From positions 1 to 41,009 of the forward strand of contig DATHVI010000200.1 in the NCBI GenBank assembly GCA_035461385.1: a DNA stretch of 41,009 bases, read 5' to 3'. Position 1 is the first letter of the stretch, and every line of letters starts with the position of its first letter. This DNA is from DATHVI01 sp035461385 (GTDB taxonomy: Bacteria; Actinomycetota; Thermoleophilia; Solirubrobacterales; 70-9). Below the pieces are notes generated by a model that saw nothing but the letters and a program-made list of their open reading frames with translations, was not told where the DNA came from and made no database searches. A program made the translations under genes and the position numbers. Shown here one piece after another: positions 23,434-32,270 of this stretch.

Positions 23434-23865
23434 GTGTCCGGATCAGCGTCGCCGTTGCGCGGGGTCCTCGAGACCGTCCTCTATTGCGCGCCGTCCGAGC
23501 GGGCTGAGGTCGAGCGCTTCTACTCAGATGCCCTCGGCCTCCCCGCCGTCGCCCGCTGGGACGACGGCAGCTCGTACCGGGTCGGGCCCGGCGTGCTGCT
23601 GATCTTCGACCTCGACGAGCTCGGCAGGCGCGACGATCCGATCGCAGCCCACGGCAGCAGCGGCCCCGGGCACGTCTGCCTGCTCGCCGCGCCCGGCGAC
23701 TACGAGGGCTGGAAGTCGCGCCTCGCCGACCACGGCGTCGAGATCGTCCACGAGCACGAATGGCGAGGCCAGATGCGCTCGTTCTACTTCCGTGACCCGG
23801 CAGGGAACCTGCTCGAGATCGCGAGCGGCGACCTCTGGCCGCAGGGCCGTCGCGGCCAGGCATAG
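23434..23865 (+). CDS. VOC-superfamily (glyoxalase-like) protein
   Basis: A 143-residue two-module vicinal-oxygen-chelate protein. It has VLYCAPSERAEVERFYSDALGLP near the start, GHVCLLA at the second module (His as likely metal ligand) and FYFRDPAGNLLEIASG at the end (Glu ligand). Enzymes of this family act on glyoxal adducts, catechols or antibiotics; the substrate is unknown. GTG 23434 is preferred over GTG 23425 because of the -10 box position. It is divergent from the AraC regulator, which suggests regulation by it, and is 30 bases upstream of the PEBP gene. Confidence 0.85.
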   Translation: MSGSASPLRGVLETVLYCAPSERAEVERFYSDALGLPAVARWDDGSSYRVGPGVLLIFDLDELGRRDDPIAAHGSSGPGHVCLLAAPGDYEGWKSRLADHGVEIVHEHEWRGQMRSFYFRDPAGNLLEIASGDLWPQGRRGQA

Positions 23866-23895
23866 CCCGGCGGTCTCGCGGGTACTGATCGGGCG

Positions 23896-24342
23896 ATGGC
23901 GAGCTTCTCGTTGACGAGCCCGGCGTTCGAGGACGGCGGCGACGTGCCGGCGCGACACACCTGCGAGGGCGAGAACGTCTCACCCGAGCTCGCCTGGTCG
24001 GGGGTCCCCGAGCGGACCCGAGCGCTCGCCCTCATCGTCGACGATCCGGACGCCCCGCGGGGGACGTTCACGCACTGGCTCGCCTGGAACATCGCGCCCG
24101 GGGAGGAAGCGCTCGCCGAACGTGGCTCCCCGCCCGTCGAGGGCGAGAACGATGCCGGCACCACCGGCTACCACGGGCCCTGCCCTCCGCCCGGCCACGG
24201 CCGCCACCGCTACTTCTTCCGCCTCCATGCCCTCGACGCCGAGCTCGAGCTCGACCACGGGGCCCCGAGGGACGAGCTCGAGCGGGCGCTCGACGGCCAC
24301 GTCCTCGGCACCGCCGAGCTGGTCGGCGGCTACGAGCGCTGA
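23896..24342 (+). CDS. PEBP/YbhB-YbcL family protein
   Basis: A 148-residue phosphatidylethanolamine-binding-protein family member. Signature stretches are CEGENVSPELAWSGVPERT, DDPDAPRGTFTHWLAWNI, GTTGYHGPCPPPGHG and HRYFFRLHALDAELEL, which form the anion-binding pocket. The family binds phospholipid heads or small ligands; the cellular role in bacteria is not settled. It follows the VOC gene by 30 bases on the same strand and is likely cotranscribed. It ends facing the metallophosphoesterase gene, with a 12-bp perfect palindrome right after the stop. Confidence 0.93.
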   Translation: MASFSLTSPAFEDGGDVPARHTCEGENVSPELAWSGVPERTRALALIVDDPDAPRGTFTHWLAWNIAPGEEALAERGSPPVEGENDAGTTGYHGPCPPPGHGRHRYFFRLHALDAELELDHGAPRDELERALDGHVLGTAELVGGYER

Positions 24343-24354
24343 GGCGACGTCGCC
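24343..24354. terminator. perfect palindrome GGCGACGTCGCC at a convergent gene end
   Basis: A 12-base perfect palindrome begins directly after the PEBP stop codon. With no loop bases and no T-run it would be a weak terminator at best. Confidence 0.25.
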
Positions 24355-24394
24355 CCCGTCGGTCGCGCCTGCGGGGTGACGCCGGACGTCCGCT

Positions 24395-25798
24395 TCAGCG
24401 ATCCGGTTCGACCTCGATCGGCGTCGCGACCGGGCTGCCGCCTGGATCGCGAAGCTCGATCGGGTCGAGGGCACCGCCGTCGCGTACGTCCCGCACCGGG
24501 TGGATCAGAACCCGGGCGGGGTCGAGATCGACGACGAGGAAATGACCCTCGGCCCCCCAGGCGCGCGTCCCGGCGGCGGTGAAAGCGGTCGGCCGCTCGG
24601 TGCGGAGCTTTCCCCCGGCGCCGCTGACGACGTAGTGGATCCCGTTGACGAGCGAGTACTGGAAGTTGTGCTCGTGGCCGCTGAGGACGATCCGCACCCC
24701 TGCGCGCTCGAACAGCGGCACCAGTCGTTCGATCATCCCGGCGGTGCACGGGTGCTCCGGTCCGGCGCAGAACGGCGGGTGGTGGGAGAACGGGATTCGC
24801 CACAGCGGGGTCCCGTCGGCCGAGCGCCGGAGCGCCTCCCTGACCCATTCGCGGTGCGACGGCGCGTCGAAGTAATGGTCGCCCTCGGCGTCGGCGGCGA
24901 TCGAGGTGTCGATGCAGATGAACTCGACGCTCGCCCCGACCCCGAACCGGTAGAAGAGTCCCGGGTCCAGCGACGCCCGCCCGGCGTCGATCTCGCGCCG
25001 GAAGCGGTGGTCGAGGAAGTAGTTGTCTGCGAGCTGGTCGCGGTCGTCGGAGCGCTCGGTGTCGGCGGCGTCGTGGTTGCCGACCGTCGGGAAGAACGGG
25101 ACGCGGTTGATCACGTAGCGGTACGGCTGGTAGAAGCTCGCGTACCAGTCGTCGTCCTCGTTCCCGGTCCCCGACACGGTGCCCTCCGCTCCGAGGTAGA
25201 TGTTGTCGCCGGTCGTCAGCACGAGCCTGACGCGATTCTCGGAGACGAGGCGATCGAGGGCGCCGGCGAGACGGAGCTGGCGGGCGCCACCCGGCCCGGG
25301 GTCGAGGATCCCAACCCCGAAATCGCCGAGGACGGCGAACCTCACCGGCGCCGGGGTGTCGCGGGCGGGAAAGGTGCGGAATCGGTTTTCGTAGCTGCGT
25401 CCGGCCCTGATCAGGGTTCGCCGGTCGAGGTCCCAATCGCAGCGCTCGCCGTCGGCCCAGGGCTCGCCGTCGACGAGCACTCGGTAGGAGTACTCGGTGT
25501 CGGGCTCGAGGCCGCGGACCCAGACGTGGTTCGCGTCGGCGGTCTCGGCGCGGGCAACGACGCGCCCCTCGCGCTCGACCTCGACGACCGCGTTGCCGAA
25601 CGGCTCCGAGCCGGCGCCGATCGTCTCCGAGCGGTGGCCGGCGACCTGGTCGAGCTCCTCGTCGTCGACGATCCGCCAGTCACCGTAGGTGGAGTCCCCG
25701 CGCCGGAAGTAGAAGCCGCCCCAGGCGATCAGGGCCTCGTCGTCTCCGACGTCGGCCAGCTGCAGGAACGGCTCGAAATGCGCGCGGAACGTCGCCAC
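24395..25798 (-). CDS. metallophosphoesterase (purple-acid-phosphatase-like)
   Basis: A 467-residue protein. The first 140 residues hold a fibronectin-III-like module, including WVRGLEPDTEYSYRVLVDG, as in the N-terminal domain of purple acid phosphatases. The metal-binding motifs follow in order: VLGDFGVG, TTGDNIYLG, TVGNHDA, FSHHPPF, and SGHEHNFQYS. No signal peptide is visible, so it may be cytoplasmic. It hydrolyses phosphate esters by family; the substrate is unknown. GTG 25798 was chosen from the frame. It lies 18 bases downstream of the 26-residue peptide gene on the same strand and may be cotranscribed with it. Confidence 0.9.
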   Translation of the reverse strand: MATFRAHFEPFLQLADVGDDEALIAWGGFYFRRGDSTYGDWRIVDDEELDQVAGHRSETIGAGSEPFGNAVVEVEREGRVVARAETADANHVWVRGLEPDTEYSYRVLVDGEPWADGERCDWDLDRRTLIRAGRSYENRFRTFPARDTPAPVRFAVLGDFGVGILDPGPGGARQLRLAGALDRLVSENRVRLVLTTGDNIYLGAEGTVSGTGNEDDDWYASFYQPYRYVINRVPFFPTVGNHDAADTERSDDRDQLADNYFLDHRFRREIDAGRASLDPGLFYRFGVGASVEFICIDTSIAADAEGDHYFDAPSHREWVREALRRSADGTPLWRIPFSHHPPFCAGPEHPCTAGMIERLVPLFERAGVRIVLSGHEHNFQYSLVNGIHYVVSGAGGKLRTERPTAFTAAGTRAWGAEGHFLVVDLDPARVLIHPVRDVRDGGALDPIELRDPGGSPVATPIEVEPDR

Positions 25799-25816
25799 CT
25801 CGAACCGGCGCTAGCG

Positions 25817-25897
25817 TCAGACGCGTCGCGCCCGCCGGCTGCGCCAAGCGTCGTAGAGCCGCTTGACGACGACGAGCTGCATCAGTCGCTTGAGCAC
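25817..25897 (-). CDS. small cationic protein of 26 residues
   Basis: An unlisted short gene. GTG 25897 is preceded by AAGGAGG at 25904-25910 with 6 bases spacing, one of the best ribosome binding sites in the window, and ends at TGA 25817. The product begins MLKRLMQLVVVKRLYDAW and ends RSRRARRV. It has nine Lys/Arg and one Asp, a net charge near +8, with a hydrophobic core (LMQLVVV). It may be a membrane-surface helix or a nucleic-acid binder. It lies between the GlsB-like gene (34 bases upstream) and the phosphoesterase gene (18 bases downstream), all on the minus strand. I do not recognise its family. Confidence 0.6.
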   Translation of the reverse strand: MLKRLMQLVVVKRLYDAWRSRRARRV

Positions 25898-25931
25898 CGA
25901 GATCCTCCTTTGCCTCGTCGCAGGCCGCGCG

Positions 25932-26207
25932 TCAGCGCGCTCGGCCCGCCGCGGTGCCCCCGGTGAACACCCGGTAGAGGATCAGGAGGAGCAGGGCGCC
26001 GCCGATCGCGATCAGCCAGGTACCGAGGTCGAAGAACTCGTCGATCTCGCCGATGTCGAGCGCGCTGGCTATGAACCCGCCGACGAGCGCCCCGGCGATC
26101 CCGATCAGGGTCGTGACGATGATCCCGCCGGGGTCGTCCCCGGGCAGGACGAGCTTCGCGATCGCTCCGGCGAACAGTCCAAGCAAGATCCAGCCGATGA
26201 TCCCCAC
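25932..26207 (-). CDS. GlsB/YeaQ/YmgE-family small membrane protein
   Basis: A 91-residue protein of the transglycosylase-associated family. It has three hydrophobic helices and the conserved GWILLGLFAGAIAKLVLPGDD near the start, then GGFIASALDIGEI. The family is widespread and often stress-induced; no enzymatic activity is established. GTG 26207 has AAAGGAG 6 bases upstream, a near-perfect ribosome binding site that excludes the longer frame from 26372, which would run through the tRNA gene. It heads a minus-strand run with the small cationic peptide and the phosphoesterase. Confidence 0.85.
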   Translation of the reverse strand: MGIIGWILLGLFAGAIAKLVLPGDDPGGIIVTTLIGIAGALVGGFIASALDIGEIDEFFDLGTWLIAIGGALLLLILYRVFTGGTAAGRAR

Positions 26208-26290
26208 GTCGAACTCCTTTCCTCGCGGTGGGCCACGACCGGTTCTACCCCGCTCAGCCGGGACGGAAACGCGTACGGAAGCTCGGGAAG

Positions 26291-26363
26291 TGGAGCTAGG
26301 CGGACTCGAACCGCCGACCTCCTGATTGCGAACCAGGCGCTCTCCCAACTGAGCTATAGCCCC
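26291..26363 (-). tRNA. tRNA-Ala (CGC)
   Basis: A 73-base cloverleaf on the minus strand. The acceptor stem is GGGGCTA/TAGCTCC with the G3-U70 wobble pair that marks alanine tRNAs. The D arm has AGCTCAGTTGGGAGAGC, the anticodon loop is TTCGCAA (anticodon CGC, reading GCG), and the T arm has GGTTCGAATCC. The discriminator base is A and CCA is not encoded. A TATCCT box 38 bases upstream (26402-26407) may be its -10 element. Confidence 0.96.
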
Positions 26364-26461
26364 ATATGCCACGCGCCGGCTCCCGCCGATCGCGCACCGA
26401 GAGGATAGCCGCAGCGGTCGGGGCAGTCCGCCGCTAAAGCGACCGGGCCCCCGGCGCGATC

Positions 26462-26467
26462 TAATCT
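26462..26467 (+). promoter_or_regulatory. -10 box (TAATCT) for the leaderless GGDEF gene
   Basis: TAATCT ends 6 bases before GTG 26474, the exact distance for transcription starting at the start codon. There is no Shine-Dalgarno. Confidence 0.5.
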
Positions 26468-26473
26468 GGTGCA

Positions 26474-28332
<1,859 letters not shown>

Positions 28333-28348
<16 letters not shown>

Positions 28349-28421
28349 CATCTGACCGGCGCGCGGCGAAGCTAGCATCTGACCGGCGCTCGGCGAAGCT
28401 AGCATCTGACCGGCGCTCGGC
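28333..28421. repeat. 27-bp tandem repeat, three copies and a partial fourth
   Basis: Units at 28333-28359, 28360-28386 and 28387-28413, plus 8 bases of a fourth, share the core gaagctagcatctgacc. They differ only by one base (cgcgcgg versus cgctcgg). The first copy contains the last codons and TAG stop of the GGDEF gene, so the repeat has copied the gene end. Each unit holds the palindrome GCTAGC. Such a short perfect tandem array is likely to vary in copy number by slippage. Confidence 0.95.
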
Positions 28422-28435
28422 CCCGCGGGGCTGAG
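28416..28435 (+). terminator. hairpin after the tandem repeat
   Basis: Self-complementary sequence around the palindrome CCCCGCGGGG, with flanking CTC/GAG arms and one G-U pair, lies after the GGDEF gene. No T-run follows. It could end or pause transcription before the acidic protein gene. Confidence 0.4.
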
Positions 28436-28492
28436 CCGCCGGAGGTTGCGCAGTAGTCTTACTGGCTCCGGCCAACTACGGATCCAAAGCCG

Positions 28493-29404
28493 ATGGGAAT
28501 CCTCGACGAAGCGATCCGCGAGCACCTGGCGCTGAAGCGGCGCCAGGGCTTCAGCGAAGACGAGCTCAAGCGCCTCGAGGACGAGGCGTTCGGCCCTCCT
28601 ACCCGTCCGGGCGAGCCGGACTTCCCCGCTCGCGACGCCGACGCGGCTGAGGACGCCGACGGCGCCGAGCGCTCCGCGCCGGATCGGCTCGACGAGGCCG
28701 AGCGTCGATCGGAGCCTGCCCTCGAGGAGGCCTCGAGTCGGCCGGAGCCCGCTGAAAGGGAGCCCGAGCCCGACGAGGCCGGGGAGCAGGCAGCGGTCGA
28801 GGGCCGCGGAGCCGAGGCGCCTGGTGCGGACGCCGAGCCGCGCCCGGAGGCCGCCGCCGACCAGGGCCCGGGGCAGTTCCACGAGTTCGCCGAGGAAGCC
28901 GAAGCCGAGCCCGCCGCCGAGGAGCCGCCGTCGGCGGAGCTCGACCTCGAGGGGGTCGATCTCGGGCTCGAGGAGTCCTCTCCGGGTGCCGGCTCGGCGA
29001 CCGAACCGCCCACTCCTCCGCCTGCCCCCTCCGAGCGACCGGTCGAGGCGATGGAAACGGTCGAGCACCCGATCGAGGAGGAGGTCGGCGAGCCTTCCTC
29101 AGGCGAGCATCCGCTCGAGGACGACGAGGAGCCGTCGTCCGAGCACCGCTCCGCCGAACCCGCCGAAGCCGAGGGCGGGGAGGAGCCTTCGGACGAGCAC
29201 GCCTACGAGCCCGAGTCGGAGGAGTACGGCGCCGCGATGACGCCGTCCGAGGAGTACGAGCTCGAAGCGAGCGACCGCGCCGAGGAGGATCAGGAGTCCG
29301 GCGAGGAGGACGTGCTCGAGGAGACGCCCGAGTTCCTTCGTGACGCGCCGGAGGACGACGAGCTCTGGTTCGAGCAGGGCGAGCCGAAGGACTTCGACTT
29401 CTGA
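28493..29404 (+). CDS. acidic, Glu/Pro-rich protein of unknown function
   Basis: A 303-residue protein. The first 35 residues, MGILDEAIREHLALKRRQGF and following, look ordered and helical. They resemble a short N-terminal module seen in other high-GC actinobacterial hypothetical proteins. The remainder is low-complexity and very rich in Glu, Asp, Pro and Ala (runs such as EPSSGEHPLEDDEEPSSEH), ending DELWFEQGEPKDFDF. No signal peptide or membrane segment is seen, so it is probably a disordered cytoplasmic protein, perhaps an adaptor or scaffold. A TAGTCT box 33 bases upstream may be its promoter; no strong ribosome binding site is visible. Coding bias supports it as real. Confidence 0.8.
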   Translation: MGILDEAIREHLALKRRQGFSEDELKRLEDEAFGPPTRPGEPDFPARDADAAEDADGAERSAPDRLDEAERRSEPALEEASSRPEPAEREPEPDEAGEQAAVEGRGAEAPGADAEPRPEAAADQGPGQFHEFAEEAEAEPAAEEPPSAELDLEGVDLGLEESSPGAGSATEPPTPPPAPSERPVEAMETVEHPIEEEVGEPSSGEHPLEDDEEPSSEHRSAEPAEAEGGEEPSDEHAYEPESEEYGAAMTPSEEYELEASDRAEEDQESGEEDVLEETPEFLRDAPEDDELWFEQGEPKDFDF

Positions 29405-29413
29405 GCCGGTAGC

Positions 29414-29436
29414 TCCGTTCGCCGATCCGGAACGGA
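29414..29436. terminator. hairpin between convergent genes (acidic protein and GDH)
   Basis: TCCGTTC at 29414-29420 pairs with GAACGGA at 29430-29436 over a 9-base loop, in the 89-base gap between two convergent genes. There is no T-run. Confidence 0.4.
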
Positions 29437-29493
29437 ATCGATCCCGGCCTCGGCTGTCTGTGAGAGGCGCCGACGAGCAGTCGAACGCGGCGC

Positions 29494-30861
29494 TCAGACG
29501 TAGCCGCGCGTGCGCGAGGCTTCGACCACGCGCTCAATCCCGACCAGGAAGGCGGCGTCGCGGAGCGGCAGGTCCTCTTCGCGCGCGCGGGCGAAGACCT
29601 CGCGGTAGGCGCGGCGCATGACGTTTCCGAGCTTGTCGTTCACCTCGCGCTCGTCCCAGCGGAAGTGCTGGAGGTTCTGGACCCACTCGAAGTACGAGAC
29701 GACGACGCCGCCCGCGTTCGCCATCACGTCAGGGATCACGTAGACGCCCTGCTCGCGGAGGATCTCGTCGGCCGCCGGTGTCGTCGGGCTGTTGGCGCCT
29801 TCGACGATCACCTTGCAGCGCATCCGGTGCGCGTTGTGCTCGTGGATCATCCCGCCGAGCGCGGCGGGGATGAAGACGTCGCACGGGACCGCGATCAGGT
29901 CCTCGGGGGCGATCTCGTCGGCGCCCTCGAAATCGGTGATCCGGCCGCCGCCTGCGAGGTGCTCGTGAAGGGCGTTGGCGTCGATCCCGGCGTCGCTGCG
30001 GATCGCGCCGTTGGCGTCGGAGACCGCGACCATCCGGGCGCCGAGCTGCTGCATGATCCTCGCCGCCCAGGAGCCGACGTTGCCGTACCCCTGGACGCTG
30101 AACGTCGTCTCCGCGGGGCTGAGGCCGAGGTGCGGGGCGGCTTCGCGGAACATGTAGACGCAGCCGCGTCCGGTTGCCGCCTCGCGGCCGTACGACCCCT
30201 CGAGCGCGATCGGCTTGCCGGTGACGATTGCCGGGGTGTGGCCGTGGAGCTTGCCGTACTCGTCCATCATCCAGGCCATCACCTGGGCGTTGGTGTTGAC
30301 GTCCGGGGCGGCGATGTCCCGGGTCGGCCCGAGGACCTTGTCGATCTTGCTCATGAACGACCGGGCGATGCCCTCGACCTCGCTGCGCTCGAGCTTGTCC
30401 GCCGGGCAGTTGACGCCGCCCTTGGCGCCGCCGTAGGGGACCCCGGCGATCGCCGTCTTCCAGGTCATCAGCGAGGCGAGCGCCCGGACCTCGTCGATGT
30501 CGACCTCGGGGTGGAAGCGGATCCCGCCCTTGTAGGGGCCGCGGGCGCCGTTGTGCTGGATCCGGTATCCGGAGAAGACGTGGATCCGGCCGTCGGTGAG
30601 GCGGATCGGGATCTGCACCGTGACCTCGCGGTAGGGCGACCAGAAGACGACCCTCACGTCGTCGGGAAGCTCGAGCCGGTCAGCGGCGCGGTCGAAGTAG
30701 TGGCGGACGATCTCGAGGTTCGAGGTCTCCGCCCGCTGCCCCGGTTTCGGCCCGCCCTCCGCTCGCGAGCCGCCGATCGCTGCATCGACCGCCGGCGGCG
30801 ACTTGTCGGGTTCCTCGCGCTCGCCGACTGCGACCTCGGTGGCGGTCTTCGTCTTGGCCAT
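29494..30861 (-). CDS. glutamate dehydrogenase (Glu/Leu/Phe/Val dehydrogenase family)
   Basis: A 455-residue enzyme that interconverts glutamate and 2-oxoglutarate plus ammonia. After an N-terminal extension of about 45 Lys/Glu/Pro-rich residues comes the Glu/Leu/Phe/Val dehydrogenase core. It has YRIQHNGARGPYKGGIRFHPEVD with the substrate-binding Lys, PYGGAKGGVNCPADKL with the catalytic Lys, the conserved VNTNAQVMAWMMDEY, and the nucleotide fold FSVQGYGNVGSWAARIM. It is the NAD-type hexameric family rather than the long NADP type by general look. ATG 30861 has GGAG 6 bases upstream. It is convergent with the acidic protein gene and divergent from the tRNA-Ala gene. Confidence 0.94.
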   Translation of the reverse strand: MAKTKTATEVAVGEREEPDKSPPAVDAAIGGSRAEGGPKPGQRAETSNLEIVRHYFDRAADRLELPDDVRVVFWSPYREVTVQIPIRLTDGRIHVFSGYRIQHNGARGPYKGGIRFHPEVDIDEVRALASLMTWKTAIAGVPYGGAKGGVNCPADKLERSEVEGIARSFMSKIDKVLGPTRDIAAPDVNTNAQVMAWMMDEYGKLHGHTPAIVTGKPIALEGSYGREAATGRGCVYMFREAAPHLGLSPAETTFSVQGYGNVGSWAARIMQQLGARMVAVSDANGAIRSDAGIDANALHEHLAGGGRITDFEGADEIAPEDLIAVPCDVFIPAALGGMIHEHNAHRMRCKVIVEGANSPTTPAADEILREQGVYVIPDVMANAGGVVVSYFEWVQNLQHFRWDEREVNDKLGNVMRRAYREVFARAREEDLPLRDAAFLVGIERVVEASRTRGYV

Positions 30862-30988
30862 CAGCTACTCCGGTCAGCCCGGTTCATCGTCCCACATCGT
30901 CGGGGGCCGGAAAAGGGGCGATGCGTGAACCGGTCGCGCACGCCCACCCCGCTCCCTGTACCCGGCCGGAGCCGGGAGAACCGGGGCC

Positions 30989-30994
30989 TACAAT
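30989..30994 (+). promoter_or_regulatory. -10 box (TACAAT) of tRNA-Ala(TGC)
   Basis: TACAAT ends 11 bases before the mature 5' end of the tRNA gene at 31006, allowing a short 5' leader to be trimmed. No clear -35 is visible. Confidence 0.45.
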
Positions 30995-31005
30995 CGGGAG
31001 GCCGA

Positions 31006-31078
31006 GGGGCCATAGCTCAGCTGGGAGAGCGCTTCCCTTGCACGGAAGAGGTCGCCGGTTCGAATCCGGCTGGCTCCA
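31006..31078 (+). tRNA. tRNA-Ala (TGC)
   Basis: A 73-base cloverleaf. The acceptor stem is GGGGCCA/TGGCTCC with the alanine-specific G3-U70 pair, and the D arm is AGCTCAGCTGGGAGAGC. The anticodon loop is CTTGCAC (anticodon TGC) in a CTTCC/GGAAG stem, and the T arm has GGTTCGAATCC. The discriminator is A and CCA is not encoded. It is the second alanine tRNA of the window, on the opposite strand from the CGC isoacceptor. Confidence 0.96.
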
Positions 31079-31093
31079 TCGCCCGGGCGGGGC

Positions 31094-31309
31094 TCAGTCC
31101 TCCGGCGGGTTGCGCATCGCGCTGATCAGGGCGATCAGGATCATCGCGATCACCGCGACGGCGGCGACGAGGAAGCCGATCAGGAGGATGACGCTGAACT
31201 TCCACTCGCTGATCTCGAGCTCGACGATCACCGAGATCGTCATCGCGCCGAGCCCGATGCAGAAGGCGATCCCGAGCCCGAGCAGCGCGGTGCGCAGGTC
31301 GGAGCCCAT
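31094..31309 (-). CDS. small two-helix membrane protein
   Basis: A 71-residue protein of unknown function. It has two transmembrane segments, at about 7-28 (TALLGLGIAFCIGLGAMTISV) and about 38-63 (KFSVILLIGFLVAAVAVIAM), with a short acidic external or internal turn between them. The start at ATG 31309 lies 2 bases after the rhomboid gene's stop, so the two are almost certainly cotranscribed and may be coupled in translation. Its tail faces the tRNA-Ala gene. It could be a partner of the rhomboid protease, but nothing in the sequence proves this. Confidence 0.7.
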   Translation of the reverse strand: MGSDLRTALLGLGIAFCIGLGAMTISVIVELEISEWKFSVILLIGFLVAAVAVIAMILIALISAMRNPPED

Positions 31310-31311
31310 GC

Positions 31312-32190
31312 TCAGTAGACCGGATAGCGGGGTTCGGGCCCGCGCGGGCGGTAGCGGTTCGCGAACAGCCTGATCGCCGCGAGCCCGAAGATGAATCCGC
31401 CGACGTGGGCGAGGTAGGCGACGCCGGGGTCGCCAGCGAGGTCGGGGATCGCCGTCTGGCCGATCGCCGGCACGAACTGGAGCAGGAACCAGATCCCGAG
31501 CAGGATCCAGGCCGGAACCTCGATCAGGGTGACGAAGTAGACGATCAGCACCAGGCTCAGCACTCGCGCCCGCGGGAACAGCAGCGCGTAGCCGCCGAGC
31601 ACCCCGGCGACCGCGCCGCTCGCCCCGATCGTCGGCACCGTCGCGCTCGGGTCGACGAGCGCCTGGGCGTAGACCGCGACCGCACCGGCGAGGAGGTAGA
31701 AGCCGATGAACCGCCCCCGACCCATCGAGTCCTCGACGTTGGCGCCGAAGATCCACAGGAACAGCATGTTGAACCCGAGGTGGAGGAGCCCTCCGTGCAT
31801 GAACATCGACGTCAGCACGGTCAGCCACCACGGCGCCTGCTCAAGCGGGATCGGCTCCGCGTCGACGCCCTGAGCCCGCGCCTCCTCCGCGACCCGTTCG
31901 GCCTGGCGCAGCTCGGGCGTTCCCTCGCAGACGACCTCGGCGGCGAGTTGACCACCAGCTTGCGGGATGGCGCCGAGCAGGCACTCCGACTCCGCGGGGT
32001 TTGTGATCCGGCGCGGGATCGCGCCGTATTCGATCGCGCTCTGGTCGATCTCGGTCAGCCCGGCCCGGTCGAGGACCGGATCGGTGGGGTACTGCGTCTG
32101 CCAGATGAAGACAGCGACGTTGATCGCGATCAGCACGACCGTGAGGATCGGGAACCGATCCGTCGGGATGTTGTCCTTGAGCGGGATCAA
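31312..32190 (-). CDS. rhomboid-family intramembrane serine protease
   Basis: A 292-residue polytopic protein with the rhomboid core. It has LTSMFMHGGLLHLGFNMLFLWIFG (H-x3-N), the catalytic Ser in TIGASGAVAGVLGGYALLFPRARV, and the catalytic His in AHVGGFIFGLAAIRLF. It cleaves transmembrane substrates inside the membrane. An extra external loop of about 75 residues (about 39-115) with two Cys follows the first helix. TTG 32190 was chosen; TAGTGT lies 9 bases upstream and there is no Shine-Dalgarno. A two-helix protein gene follows after 2 bases. Substrates are unknown. Confidence 0.93.
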   Translation of the reverse strand: MIPLKDNIPTDRFPILTVVLIAINVAVFIWQTQYPTDPVLDRAGLTEIDQSAIEYGAIPRRITNPAESECLLGAIPQAGGQLAAEVVCEGTPELRQAERVAEEARAQGVDAEPIPLEQAPWWLTVLTSMFMHGGLLHLGFNMLFLWIFGANVEDSMGRGRFIGFYLLAGAVAVYAQALVDPSATVPTIGASGAVAGVLGGYALLFPRARVLSLVLIVYFVTLIEVPAWILLGIWFLLQFVPAIGQTAIPDLAGDPGVAYLAHVGGFIFGLAAIRLFANRYRPRGPEPRYPVY

Positions 32191-32199
32191 GCCGCCCGG

Positions 32200-32205
32200 A
32201 CACTA
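32200..32205 (-). promoter_or_regulatory. -10 box (TAGTGT) of the rhomboid gene
   Basis: On the minus strand TAGTGT ends 9 bases before TTG 32190, giving a leader of about 3 bases. This supports the rare TTG start. Confidence 0.4.
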
Positions 32206-32270
32206 GCCTCACCGCAACCGCGCCTGCGGTCATCTCCGAGTCGCGTGATCGGATTTGGCAAGATCAACGC

